DNA of 64,000 nucleotides from Bradysia coprophila (Eukaryota > Arthropoda > Insecta > Diptera > Sciaridae): contig NW_023503327.1 in NCBI RefSeq assembly GCF_014529535.1, forward strand, positions 620,001 to 684,000, given 5' to 3'. Numbering within the stretch: the stretch's first letter is position 1; every line of letters begins with the position of its first letter. This document shows, in pieces, positions 1 to 12,270 of this stretch. Below the pieces are notes generated by a model that had not been told where the DNA came from, searched no databases, and saw only the letters and a program-made list of their open reading frames with translations. Both the position numbers and the translations under genes were made by a program.

Positions 1-3000
1 CTGATCGAATATCCCATTCGATGTGAATGTCGGCGAAAAGTCCATCTTTCGACGATCGGTGATCGGAAATTTATTCTTTGTACAACTAAGGTCTAACTCT
101 AAAGTATTGAATCGCGGTCGTCCCGTCCCTGAATATCGTAAATTATGGTTTGATGGCTTTTTGGTACCATCATCATTGGTTTCGATGCAATCAACAAGAT
201 GATTACTGTTACTCGCTCTACCCTGCTGAAGAAGATCTTCGACACTAGCCTCTGTAACACTTGGTAAAGGTGATTTCAGTTGTGTTTTTAGTGTATAAAT
301 TTGTTCGCTAGTAATACTACTGCTGCTGCTGCTGCTGCCACTACTATTATTATTATAATTATTACTACTAACGTTATTACTACAACTAGCACCATCAACG
401 ACATCACAATCCGATATAGCTGCAGCTGTTGTAGCATTGGCCGCCATTGACTTCCGTTCCGCAATTTCACCCGCTTCGGCGAAAAAACCACTAAAATCCA
501 AGTCGAAAAATAACTCCTGCAGAAAGCGACGTGAATTCAAACGATATGTGTTACTGGACTGCGCCTTACACACTTCCGAATACAGACAAATGTTCTGGAA
601 CGAGGCCGGATGTTTCTGTTTCAGTTCGAGCAGCGCTATTTTCGACTGTTTGCTCCACACCGGATTGGCGATCCGATGAACGTGTCGCAGTATATTGATG
701 GTGATTCGGTATGGCATATTATCTTCGGCCAGCACACTGTCCGACGATATGAATGTGGAATTGTACGGTGAATTGTTGGTGTTGATCGGTCGATGAATGT
801 TGCGATCGCTGTCGTACCGTTGTGAACTGTTGGCCTTTAAGCGACAGCAGCTGAGGCATATGTTGGAATTGTGTTTGCCGACGAATTTCGATCGTTTGCT
901 GTTGCTGCTGGATATATCGGATAGGCTACTTACTGAACTATCAGAACCGTCGTTCGCTGAAATGTCAATGGCTTCCATTTCTTGAACGCATTGTGACACA
1001 TAAGTTCCGGAAGATGGTGGATGGTTGAATAAATCTAAGATGTTCTTTGGAAGACAAATACCTAAACGGACGAATGGAGAAATGCGTAAGTGAACCGTTG
1101 AAGGCAAATTGCGCCTAGTGTCTTGCCGTACCTGAATAAATTGGGCCCTTTGCGTCAGTTTTGTTAGGAACACGGACAGGACTCCTCTTTGGTGCTTCTT
1201 CGTAACTGAAATTTAGATTTGAATTTAGAAACGTTGAAAGATGCTCCGCATTGCCAAGAAATACCGACCCGAATGAACTTCTTCGATCCAAACTTCTCAC
1301 TTTCAATTTACGCTGCTGCGACAACTTCGATCCGTGAATAACTTCTGCCAGTTCATCGGCTGCAGACTCTGACAACAACGGCCTAGTATTCCGTCGAATC
1401 GACCGAAGTTTTGCGTAGCCTGTTTCATCCTGTGGACTGATGGTTGTCTCACGGAACGACGCACCCGTCAACGAAATCTTCCGTATGCGTAAATTCGTCG
1501 ACTTGTGCACTTCCAATAGATTCGACGAACTGGGAATCGGGCTCAGCGTTTGCAACAGATCACTGACCATATACCGGCCGTACACCGAATCCGAGCTACT
1601 CACACCGGACGTATTCGAATCGGTGCCGGAATTGAAACGAGGCCGTGACGTAACCACCGAACTGAATTCGTCGGTGGTCTTCGATTCGGACAATGAACGG
1701 GTGTGCTTCAAGTGGAACGGACGACTGACTGTATCGGGAAGTGTATTCGAACGAGTTGGATTTTGTGGGTTGATCTGAAAATGGAAACATGTGAAATATC
1801 GATCACAGCACGGACCACAGTGGATTGGGTTACCTCATTGTTTTCGCTGCCGTCAACTTTGTCACACGACGCATCGTCGAAGAAAAGCGGTGTCGTTGTT
1901 TCGTTGGCTGTGAAAAATCCATTCAAATTTTCGTCAATTCCCGTGTAATTGTACGGTAACGGCATATCATCCAACTGATGTCGAATGGGTGTCATATGCT
2001 TCGACATCCAATCTTCTGGTTCACAGATCGGCCACAATGTATCCCGGTCGTGACGCACGCAAATCCAGTCTGAAACTCGAACAAGTTAAGATTGCGGCTC
2101 CTCCAAAGGAAAGCGTGAGTAGTTGGACAACACTAACCGTATTTGAAGAGAATGTCAGCACCGAGTTTTGTGGTGCCAATTAAGCTCAAACAGTGAACGG
2201 CTGTGGCACGAATCGAATAAACGGGACAGTGTTTTGCCAAAAATATAATTTTCTCAATAATTCGTGACTTCTCCTCGTCCAAATATTGTAATCCGTCGTT
2301 GCTGGTGGCCAGGTGGGACAGTGCCCACATCGCTGACTTCAGTACCAAACAATCCATTTCCGTATCCGTTTTCAATTGATGTAAAATGTCAATTAGTTTT
2401 TCAATATGTCCATGCTCCTTGATTTCAGTCAACCCCTGAAAGGAAAAACCGTGTCACATGAGTCAACCGAAAGCACTTTTGGGACAATTCTCCGGCATAC
2501 CTTTGTCGTTTGAGCCAGTTGACCGTATAAATGAGGTAAAATGTTAGGTAAAAATGTAGAACGCCTGGACGAACAATTCCTTCTGCTGTACGTTCCGTCG
2601 TCGCTTTTGGTATGTAACGTTAGGACTGCATGGGTGTCAGCCTCAACCAGAAGAACATATCTTTACGGGACAAAATTGGTACATGAATTCCGTTAGTCAA
2701 ACAAACAACATTTCAGACACCGACCTTTTGCAGTAACTTTTGACCCACAAATCGATTTCTTGCTTAACTTTCGCTTTCGGGTGCAATAAGCCCCGCGGTA
2801 TCGAATAGTACCGAATCATCAGAAGTGAACCATTGTCACCAAGGTTGTCGAACCTATACCAACTGTTGACCAATTCCTCCAAATACATCTGTGCGGGAGG
2901 CGAAACGAGCAAAATAAATTGACGGCCGACCGTGCAATTACTCGATGTATCACATACCCTTTCGTAGCACGCTTCATCCAGAATTTCCAAAGCCGTCAGA

Positions 3001-6000
3001 GCGACCGTTCGATCCGCGTCTCTCGTTTGAGCGACCAGCAACGGCAGTCCCCACACCTCGAAATTGATCATTCTTGCTCGCAACAACACCAACATGAACT
3101 GGGTCGCGTACAATCGGGAGGCGGTACGCTTGGCCGTCAACGCATTGCCGAGAATCTCTCGTGGCATCGAATCGTTCGAGTAGTCCAGACCTGACACGAT
3201 CAGTTTCACGTAACAGGTGAATCTGGTCGTCGTGACCAATTTGGACAGTCTGGAAAGGGTTGGAAAATTGGTTGAACTGGGCGGGACTATTCGGGTGAAA
3301 ATATTTACTGTTTGAAGATGTTTGTGTTCACGAGTATTCGCATGCTAGCCGTTGTGCGGCACATTCGTCCGATGAATATGAAATATTGTTGACTCATCGT
3401 GCTGGTCATGTGCTGCGGACTGAACAAACATTCGTGGGGATTTTTCGACGATATCGCATGGAGTTGAACGTTAATGTCGGAGAATAGATCGGTCAACATT
3501 CGAACACATTGGAGCTGAAAACCGCGAAATTGATTGTGTTTGGGACTGTGTGTGAGTGACATAAAATCGCAGAAGATCACTTACGTCAGCAGTTTTCGAT
3601 AACCAGTCGATCAGCTCGATGCCTGCCATCACAACTGGCGGTATCATTCTACCATGACCAAGGTCTTGATGCGAAAATCGATTACTGCTCGGCTTGTAAT
3701 AGTGAATTAACCGACGAATAAATCTGCAGTGATTTTCGTCCAGCTTCGACAGCACATCCGACTGGAGAGAATTTTTTTTATTAAATTCAATTTTGCCAAA
3801 AACCGTCGAACCGCCATACCTTCAATATATTGATGATAATGTCCCAGTCCCACACTTTGCCATCTTCGTTCACCAACACATTCGAATCGCGTAGCAGACG
3901 TTCGTTTTGTTTGAGTTTTTCCTTGAGATTGGCAAGATACTGTTTGATATAAGATTTATTAAGGCCACCACGTCTAAATGACAACACCGAAGTGTTTGAC
4001 GCTTCATCGCTACTCGTACTCGAACCGACCGAATCGTGTCGCCGGCGTTCGAGTGTATCGTATTGTGGTAGGGCAGCTGAAAATGTGTCGCTCAGTTTCA
4101 GCTCTCGTTTGAACAATTTCGAATTGATGATGCCTGCGGAATCGAACGGCGAATGTGTTAGGCTCGTGTTGGGAATGGTTCATTTGACTGCTTGAACTTA
4201 CCGCCACTTTGGATAATCAAATCGAGAAATAAACTGCACGACGCTGGCCGATTTTTGTGCATCTCATGCAAATTATGTAGAGCATTTATGGCGGCCCGTG
4301 CCTGATGGTTTCCCTGAATTGCATGCGTAACAAGGGCTGGTAACGCTGAGCTTGTATTAAAAATGTCGCTAGGCAGATGCGTGTGCATCATTTGAATTAA
4401 TTTCCCTGTTTTGCGGAACAATTTGTCGATTAATAAAAATGAAAAAAAAAAACGAAAACACCGAGAAAGCGACTCACCAATAAGAACGGTCGCCCGTACG
4501 GAAATGAATGTGTCACTGGACACAACCACTTCGACTAAGGCATTCAATAAACCTGTTTCTAAAAAACAATACAGCAATAACGACGTGTGTATTTCACATA
4601 TATTTGGCACACAGTTGGCTAAACTTGGTAAAACATTTCTTCCCTCCATTGCCACAAAACCTTCCGCCAGGCTCCATGTGTCTTGATATTCAGCCGGATC
4701 GATAGCAGCCAATGCAACCGAATATTCGTCGGTCCATACCGGTTGCGGCAGCCACAACAGTTCATATAACAAATCTAATATAGCTTTGCGCACTTCCAGC
4801 TGATTCAAATACAGCACATCGACAATTGCCTTCAGACCGGATGGTCGGTTTGGATCACAGAACTCTATAGTACCAGTCCAACTACGCAAAACCGATAAAA
4901 GAGCCAGCCGACTGCACGTGAATCGAAGATCTCTGGCATCTCTGCGAGAGTAAACATTGTGTTAAGCAGTCGTCTAACTCCTGTCCCAATTCTTTTAAAC
5001 TTACTTGTTCTTGTCCATAATACCCAGGCGATAAGTGAAGTCACAATACGGGGCAGCTAAACAATCTAATCGGACACCTGCTATATGCCTAGTCTGTGGC
5101 CATTCCAACAAGTGCAACAAAACACCGCACAAACTTTCCGCTATTCTTGGACTGTGACATTCCATTACATTTCGTGTGATTACACTTACGCCACCGCATA
5201 CAATTAACAGAACCGGATTTAAAACACCGAATTCACATAATGTGGCTAAACAAGCACGCAACATTCGGTCATTCTCTTCGACACCACTGTCACCGAGTGC
5301 TACCAGGGATCGTACAATTACTGGACTGACCAGTTTCGGCGAGATGGCCAACATTTTGCGCACCTAAGCGATGTGTAATTATGTGCACCGTTTCACTATA
5401 TATGCCGAAGCAATAAATCGAATTCTTACCAGTTTTAAGGCCTGAACACGCTCTTCCTCATACTCGACCAAAACATCAAGGCTGCGACATAGAAGATGTG
5501 TTAATTGCATATCGTTGAATGTTTGCAGATCGTCGGCCGACCGAAGTATGTATCGAATTGCACGCAACGATCCCGCTCGAACATTGGTGACTTGATGTCC
5601 CAGCGATGCGCTAAGGCTGCAACAAAATGGGACTCGTTTACACATCACAATATTTACGTTTGCAAATGAAATGACTTACCATAAGAGCAGCTCTTCCGCT
5701 GTGAATATGGTTATGCTATCATCAGTTGCCGTCGAACATTCCACCTCCGTGCTATGTTTTTGAAATTTAACATCGCGTTCTAACGATAGAAAATTGATGG
5801 AAAGGACTTACCTGTTCAATATGATATCATCGACGGCCGCCAACTCTGAATGCGAACTAAATTTTGATTTCTCCCTTTTTGGATCATAAATTGTAACGAA
5901 TGCGTTGAGCAAACTAATTCGCCTTGGTATGCTTAATTTCGGCGAGCTGAGCTCGACGTATATCTCGACCGCACTTTCATTTTTTGTTTTGTTTATGTCT

Positions 6001-9000
6001 AAGCGATACCAATCGGAAGGTAGTGTCGGTGCTAAAGACAGAAAATTAAAGTTTATTTGTCACAATTTCGGGTGAAGGAAAAACAGAACTCCTATAATTC
6101 ACTAGAGAACCACGTCCGGACGAAATACTGTTTCAATCAAGTATGAGTCTGTAGCTTTCGTATTGGGACGTTTCCGAAACTTCAACTCAACCGTCTTACA
6201 GCAAAACTAAATACGACAAGAACCTAAATTTGTATCAGAATATGAAACAAATTCCACCCATTCCACCCGGCTTCTATTCTTAACAAAAGTGACCCTAACC
6301 TATTTATCAAGAACCATGGAAACTGGCCTGATTCAGGAGAAAGACAACTCAGACATTAGTTTTCGAAGAACACTATCAAAAGACCCCAAGCATGGGCATG
6401 GGAAGTTTCAACGCTGGTGAATACAGAAGGAAATTTTTCAGATTTTCAATTTCGCATTTCTCCCCAAAGAGTGTTGAGTTTTGCAAAAAAAAAAAGTTTT
6501 TTATTTCTTAAGGGCTGGGGGTATTTTTTATCCAGAATTGACTCCTGATTACAAAACAGCTAAAGTTCAGACCTTCCGTGCACTCTCATGAAATCAGAGG
6601 TTTTGGTACCGAGTGGTATTTTAGGATATCTTTTCTCCTCGGACGTCACCGGCATGACATTTTGGATTCTTGCAGTTCCTATGAGTGGAAAGCAAAGACA
6701 TCTTGTTTTAGCTCGTTTTGTAGAGAATTCGAAGGGCTATCAAACGAATTTAAGATTGATGAAAAATGTTGATTGGTTGTAGACCATTTTGCTTTCTTGC
6801 ATAACGAACGATTAGAAGTGATTTGCAAATGTAAAATGAAAAACTTTTTACAAAACGCTAAACCCTAGTTGTTACAACAGAAAGCGCAGCGAGATAAGCT
6901 CATTTTATACATACCCTTTGTCGCAGAACAAGCATAAACATAGAACATAAATCGCCGGCAAATATGGGGCACCAATACTAACTACGAAAAATCGTAATCG
7001 AATTCTGTCAAACTCGCAGGGTCCTAAATGAGCTAGAACTTCCCCGGTTTTAGTTTTCAGTCATTTGATAATCGAACAAGTCTCGGCCACTAGAAAGCAT
7101 TGTTAAGTTTTTAGGCTCTAAATGGCATAAAAATCTTAGTGGACGTCGCTATATCATTTAAATCGGTCTAAGAACTGTTAAACCTTACATTTCTAATAAT
7201 AGCGAGTCGAAATTCGAACCCGATTAACTCGCTAAAAACTTAAGTTCTGAACCTGACCCGAGCCGGAATTTTTTTGGCTCTAAGTAATCGGAAAGGTTGG
7301 GGTCGAGTTCGGTTCGGGATTTTCAATTATTCAGATTTTTTTTTGCTCCAAATATTCATCGATTTTTTTTAAACCCATTTATCTACCCCAAAGATGCGTG
7401 GATGTACAAAGCAAGAATTTGCCACTATATTTACTATTGCCTTCTCCCGCAATCAATGTATCCGGCCTTGCATCTTACATAATTATACATCTTGTTGATA
7501 TGCAACATTCAACTGGACTATGTTTCCTATTGTTCATCCACCTTCTGTGGATATTCTATGTACTTACACATCATCTCATATAATAAAATTCAGTTTGTTC
7601 TTTATCAGCATTGAAACTGGTCGTTTCATTTATCTCAGACATTAGGTTATGGGCCCACAGCGAAATTTTGTGTAAATTTCGAAGAGGTGTTGCTGGTAAT
7701 AAGTATTTAAATGCATTTGTTGCTAAATAGTTCCGCAAGCATTATCCGATATAATCTGGATTTTTTTATTTTATTTTCCAACCGCTTTTGATTTACAGCA
7801 AATCGATAAACCGATTATTCGATGGAAAATGAATTTTTCATCATTTCTCAAGCAATAATTGATTAATAAGGGTGAATGCATGATCACAGCAGGGGTGTAA
7901 CTTAGAACAATTTTTATTGTCGCTGCTTAGAACATTTTTGATTTTTGTACCAGCCCTGTTGAATGTCGTTCAAAAACATCGACTCGTTTTTTAATTTTCT
8001 GAATTTTCGGCAACAACGATTTTCTGTTATAGTAACTTTTAATTGTCTTCGGCAATTGCCTTAAATCGATGGTAACTATTTTACGACAATTTTCATGGTA
8101 AAGTGGTACACTCGTGTTGTCCAATCTGGACATTGATGTTTGAATTGAGATAAACAGAATAAATTACCAAATATCATAATTACCATGAAATATTATAAAT
8201 AAAGAAAGGTGTTAAATATTAGCAAATAGAATAAACAACGGAAACTGACAATTCAGGTCAACAAACAAGGTGCGTACAAGCATAACATTGATAATGAAAA
8301 TAATATGCAATTGACTGTTGAGTCGAAGAAGTATAAACAGTAAACATAAACAATAAATAATAACAAATTTATCAAGCCTAGACATAAGATTATGGGAAAA
8401 AGATTGTTATAAATACGGTGTAATTTGGGAAAATAAATTAGTTGTTTTATGAGAAAAGAACTCAGAGCTTGAATTATTTTAGTCTCCTAGCTCAAGAGAC
8501 AAGTAAAAAACCATCGTGCAAATCTATACAAATCATCGAAGGGTATAGAATTGTACATTGGTCCTTCGAGCCATTGGGTGCTCGAAAAAAAACGGAATAC
8601 AGTCCACACATCACGGTCGGCAAGGTCGAAGCAGTGGTGCAGAGAATCAATGAAGGCGAGAGTGTCGCACTTCACAACGAAAAAACTGGTGGTTAACGAA
8701 GAGACAAGGCCCCATCCTAAACCGGTAGGACGCGAGCAGTCAAAAGGATCGTTTGGACAACAGTTGGAACAAATAAACAAGGTTGTTGGTAAGAAAAATA
8801 CCAAAGCATATAACGAAAGACTCCAGGTAGCCAAAGAGAGTGAGTACGCAGCACATCCACATCAACTGGTGTCAGTGATAATACAAAAGAAAATCGACGA
8901 AGAAGTGCAGAGGTTCAAAAATGTCGGCAAGAGAAGTCGAAGAACTAAAAGAATTGGCCGCTGAAATAAGTGAGGCTTTCGAAAAACACAAAAAACGCAA

Positions 9001-12000
9001 CAAGCAATCACAACATGCAGAATATAAACGTAAACGTCTACAAGAATTGGCTAAACTTTGGTTAGATTTCAACAACGCCGCTAAGGAAGTGGAAAGCAAG
9101 ATAACCATCGACGACACTTATTCCAAAATGAAACAAATGGTCACTGACAATTATAATGCTTATTATACGGCCTTGACAAACATCGTATGCAACGATGATG
9201 AAGAAGAGAATCAATACGAAACGGATGTGGACATGCGAACGCAATATGGAAGATTGGACGCCATAGCAAGGCAAGTGGCAGACCTGAACATGAAAATCGC
9301 AACTGAAGGGTTGAACGCCATATCACCTCAATACGCGACAATCAAGGCGAAGAAAAATTGGCGACATTTGGAATCGGATCGAGTTGGAACACGAAGGATT
9401 GATTGGAAATGTGAATGCGATTTACAACCAAAGATTCGATGAACTGGAGAAAGAGGTAGAGACTGCTTTGGTAACTCTACAAGGACAACTCCAGCAAGAT
9501 CAGGGTGCAAAGGATGGAGTCAAATTGGGTCGGGTGACGATTCCGAAATTTGGAGGTGATTATTTCAAGTGGGTCACCTTCAGAGATCTGTTCTCAACGA
9601 TGGTTTTGAAGAATAAGCAACTGTCACAAAGCCAAAAGATGCAGATATTGAAAACAAATCTGACCGGAGAAGCAGAGGACCTTATCGGAGACTTAACGAT
9701 CTCTGAAGTCAACATGAGTTGTGCCTGGGATCGCTTGACGAACCGGTATGAAAACAACAAGGTGGTTGTTTATAAATTGTTGGACAAACTGATGAATCAA
9801 CCAACACCAAGAAATGAGGCCAAATCTCTGAAAAAGATGTTGGATACAACGGATCAAGCCATTTTGGCTTTGAGCAATTTGGGACGACCAACGGGACATT
9901 GGGATGATTGGATTGTGCTATGCATCTCACACAAGTTCCCTGAAAACGTTCAACGAGAATGGGAAAAGCATGTCGGAACATTGGTTGCTTTACCCACGTG
10001 GACACAACTGAAAACATTCATGGAGGAACAATACCGAATCATGGAACGCATTGAAAGCAGCAATCGCCGACCAGAGCAACAGAAATCTGGTCAATTGAAA
10101 TCGTACCAGACCTCGATCAACTCGGCAAACTGTGCAGCCTGCAAGGAGGAACATCAGCTATTTTCCTGTGAAAAATGGAAAAAAATGGAGGTTAAAGATC
10201 GCTGGACTTTGGCGAAAAGGAATAAATTGTGCTTCAACTGTCTTCGCCAGCATGAAGAAAAATTGAGTTGCGACAAGAAGAAGCCGTGTAAGAAATGCGA
10301 CAAGAAACACAGCACTTGGCTACACGAAGCAAGGAAGCATAACGGTAATCAAGCAGGAGAAGTAGTGGTCCTACATTCCAGCTTGACACCAAGGGAAATA
10401 TTGTTAACCACAGCAGTGATTGAAGTCACAACTGAGGATGGGAAAAAATGGAAAGTACGAGCTCTGGTCGATTCAGGATCCCAAGGATCAATGATGACGA
10501 GAAGAGCTGCTGACATTTTGCAACTACCATTGACAAATTCAGAAATAGAAGTGACTGGTGTGGGCGGGGCAGCCACTGGTCAAACAAAGAGAGCATCAAT
10601 CAAAATTTCACCGAGATTCAAAAGCAGTTGGAGTTTAGAGGTAGATGTATACATTTTGAAAAATTTGACTAAAATGTTGCCAGATCAAGACTACAACCCC
10701 AGCCAATGGAATCATTTGAAAGGACTGACCTGGGCAGACCCTAAGTTCTACGCAAGGGGTAATGTGGACATTCTATTGGGAATGGACGTCATTGTCGAAA
10801 TTATGAAGTCAGGGTTCGTGAAGGGACAAGAATGACAAACCAACTTTCAGTGCTGTCATAAAAGCGGCACCAAGAAACCTGTAAAGTGAACAGGCTGAAG
10901 AGCGGGAGGATGTCCAATCTGGACATTGATGTTTGAATTGAGATAAACAGAATAAATTACCAAATATCATAATTACCATGAAATATTATAAATAAAGAAA
11001 GGTGTTAAATATTAGCAAATAGAATAAACAACGGAAACTGACAATTCAGGTCAACAAACAAGGTGCGTACAAGCATAACATTGATAATGAAAATAATATG
11101 CAATTGACTGTTGAGTCGAAGAAGTATAAACAGTAAACATAAACAATAAATAATAACAAATTTATCAAGCCTAGACATAAGATTATGGGAAAAAGATTGT
11201 TATAAATACGGTGTAATTTGGGAAAATAAATTAGTTGTTTTATGAGAAAAGAACTCAGAGCTTGAATTATTTTAGTCTCCTAGCTCAAGAGACAAGTAAA
11301 AAACCATCGTGCAAATCTATACAAATCATCGAAGGGTATAGAATTGTACACGTGTGCATGATTCAGAAATTTAAAAAAAAAAATCAATTTTCCTCCAACT
11401 GAAAATGCACCGTCGAATAAACCTACTACCTTCGATGGTCGGCTTATTCGGCGTTGTTGAACATTCGCATCTTCCATGTTTACATATTATTTTTGTGTGT
11501 GTGTGGTAAATGTTTACAAATCGTAAAATGCATCAAAACTGCATCATGATAAAATCGCTTACGTAAAACATATTTATCGAATGTGCAATGTTGAGTTGAC
11601 CAACAACTCGATGTGCTATACACACAAATACACTACAAATTGAGTAATTGAAAAAAATAAAATTGTAACGACCGGAATGTAATCAAATCGATGCAAAACG
11701 AAAGATTTATCAGAAAACCATTTGGTCCGAATAGAGTTCGAGTTCTTATTCTTTGCTTATTTTTAAAAATCTAGAAACAGCAAACAATAATATATTATCC
11801 TTGTTATCCTCACAGATAGCAGATAACAGATTTTTTGTTTTGATACACCGATCGTTTTGTAATGCGCTTCAATTTGTCGGTGACAAACAGTGGTTTATAC
11901 GAGAAAAACAAAAATTTCCAAAATACTCGCTGCTATTTCAGCGATTGAAGTGTCATCCCGGCAATTAAAGCGAAACGTTTTCATACACACTATGCCCTTT

Positions 12001-12270
12001 CCGTACACACTTTTTGGCATTTTGTTATAATTTCATTCGTCCTATCCAAATATCATCCGTCAAAATTAAGGAGAATACATTGCTCTTCACTTTAAACGCT
12101 ATAAACGCAAGGCAAGGCGCACCAGGAGTGTAATACATGAAAATCCATTTAAATGAATGAAAACCAGATCGATTGGAACCACTTAACCGATAAATTTGGA
12201 TAAAAAATTTATTTTGTTTACCTTTCGACCGCAGGCTTCTATTTCTCATCATCCAGCTTGTATTGGACAT
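1..12270 (-). CDS. rictor: Rictor, scaffold subunit of TOR complex 2 (3' end beyond window)
   Basis: Coding exons on the minus strand, 5' to 3': 12222-12270, 5812-6031, 5680-5751, 5430-5616, 5005-5363, 4478-4941, 4202-4405, 3820-4133, 3585-3761, 3309-3514, 2725-3249, 2501-2660, 2138-2435, 1834-2069, 1132-1774, and 1 to 1061 running off the window. Every junction is GT-AG and keeps frame, giving 1725 codons with no stop reached. Rictor-family landmarks in order: N-terminal helical repeats with VRAGSLRAIRYILR, HYYKPSSNRFS, SQQYFIFIGRM, SGLDYSNDS, LEILDEACYE, LPHLYGQLAQ, then KSAMWALSHLATSNDGLQYL, VRHDRDTLWPI, a Ser-rich middle, and ASFQNICLYSEV followed by RRFLQELFFDL. Rictor defines TORC2, which phosphorylates Akt/SGK hydrophobic motifs (family knowledge). 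The start exon (MSNTSWMMRNRSLR) was chosen because its donor phase fits; an in-frame ATG lies 4 codons upstream at 12282. Most introns are 58-72 bp; intron 1 is 6190 bp and contains a retrotransposon. Identity is firm, the first exon less so. Confidence 0.93.
303..366 (-). repeat. In-frame AGC/AGT/AAT microsatellite in rictor
   Basis: A run of AGT, AGC and AAT codons in the last visible rictor exon encodes a Ser/Asn homopolymer tract near residue 1610, C-terminal to the conserved RRFLQELFFDL segment. It is likely a variable-length, disordered stretch (inference). Confidence 0.7.
6032..8112. other. Rictor intron 1, downstream part, no gene seen
   Basis: AT-rich intron sequence between the second rictor coding exon and the Bel element. 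Short open frames on both strands lack recognisable motifs. Around 7200-7330 there is a locally repetitive stretch rich in CGAAC/GTTCG words. The segment near 7810-7870 resembles 42780-42830, suggesting a dispersed repeat. Confidence 0.5.
8118..8557 (+). repeat. Left LTR of Bel/Pao element
   Basis: 440 bp, TGTCC...GTACA, matching 10911-11350 at the same length. An AATAAATTAG motif about 125 bp before its end could serve as polyadenylation signal (inference). Confidence 0.93.
8650..10835 (+). pseudogene. Bel/Pao gag-protease reading frame, broken by two frameshifts
   Basis: The coding region starts around ATG 8650 and runs through three frames: frame 1 to about 8918, frame 2 to about 9352, then frame 3 to the stop at 10835. 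Both shifts fall at runs of five A. Domains seen: a Lys/Glu-rich coiled N-terminus; a DUF1759-like gag core with IPKFGGDYFKWVTFRDLF (about 9540-9595); a zinc-knuckle region with CAACKEEHQLFSC, LCFNCLRQHEEKLSC and CKKCDKKH (about 10130-10310); and a DUF1758-like retropepsin with VRALVDSGSQGSMM (about 10455). The frame ends soon after ILLGMDV, where a full element would go on into reverse transcriptase. The frame-3 stretch alone (from about 9355) is open for some 1.48 kb. Sequencing error in the A-runs is an alternative to real decay. Confidence 0.85.
10911..11350 (+). repeat. Right LTR of Bel/Pao element
   Basis: 440 bp copy of the left LTR, preceded by a polypurine tract and followed by the target-site copy CGTGT. 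Confidence 0.93.
11356..12221. other. Rictor intron 1, upstream part
   Basis: AT-rich. At about 11398-11460 there is a short palindromic motif (CGAATAAACCTACTACC ... GGCTTATTCGG) also found at about 42722-42768, so probably a dispersed MITE. Nothing else recognised. Confidence 0.45.

Larger units (their letters stand above)
8118..11350 (+). mobile_element. Bel/Pao LTR retrotransposon, internally deleted, in rictor intron 1
   Basis: Two 440-bp LTRs (8118-8557 and 10911-11350) start TGTCCAATC and end TGTACA, so they have canonical TG...CA ends and look nearly identical. The element is flanked by a 5-bp target duplication, CGTGT, at 8113-8117 and 11351-11355. A primer-binding-like TTGGTCCTTCGAGCC follows the left LTR, and a purine tract (GAAGAGCGGGAGGA) precedes the right LTR. 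The internal region is only about 2.35 kb. It encodes gag-like sequence, a Cys/His knuckle and an aspartic protease, then stops at 10835 with no reverse transcriptase, RNase H or integrase. It is therefore non-autonomous. It lies opposite in orientation to rictor. Confidence 0.93.
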
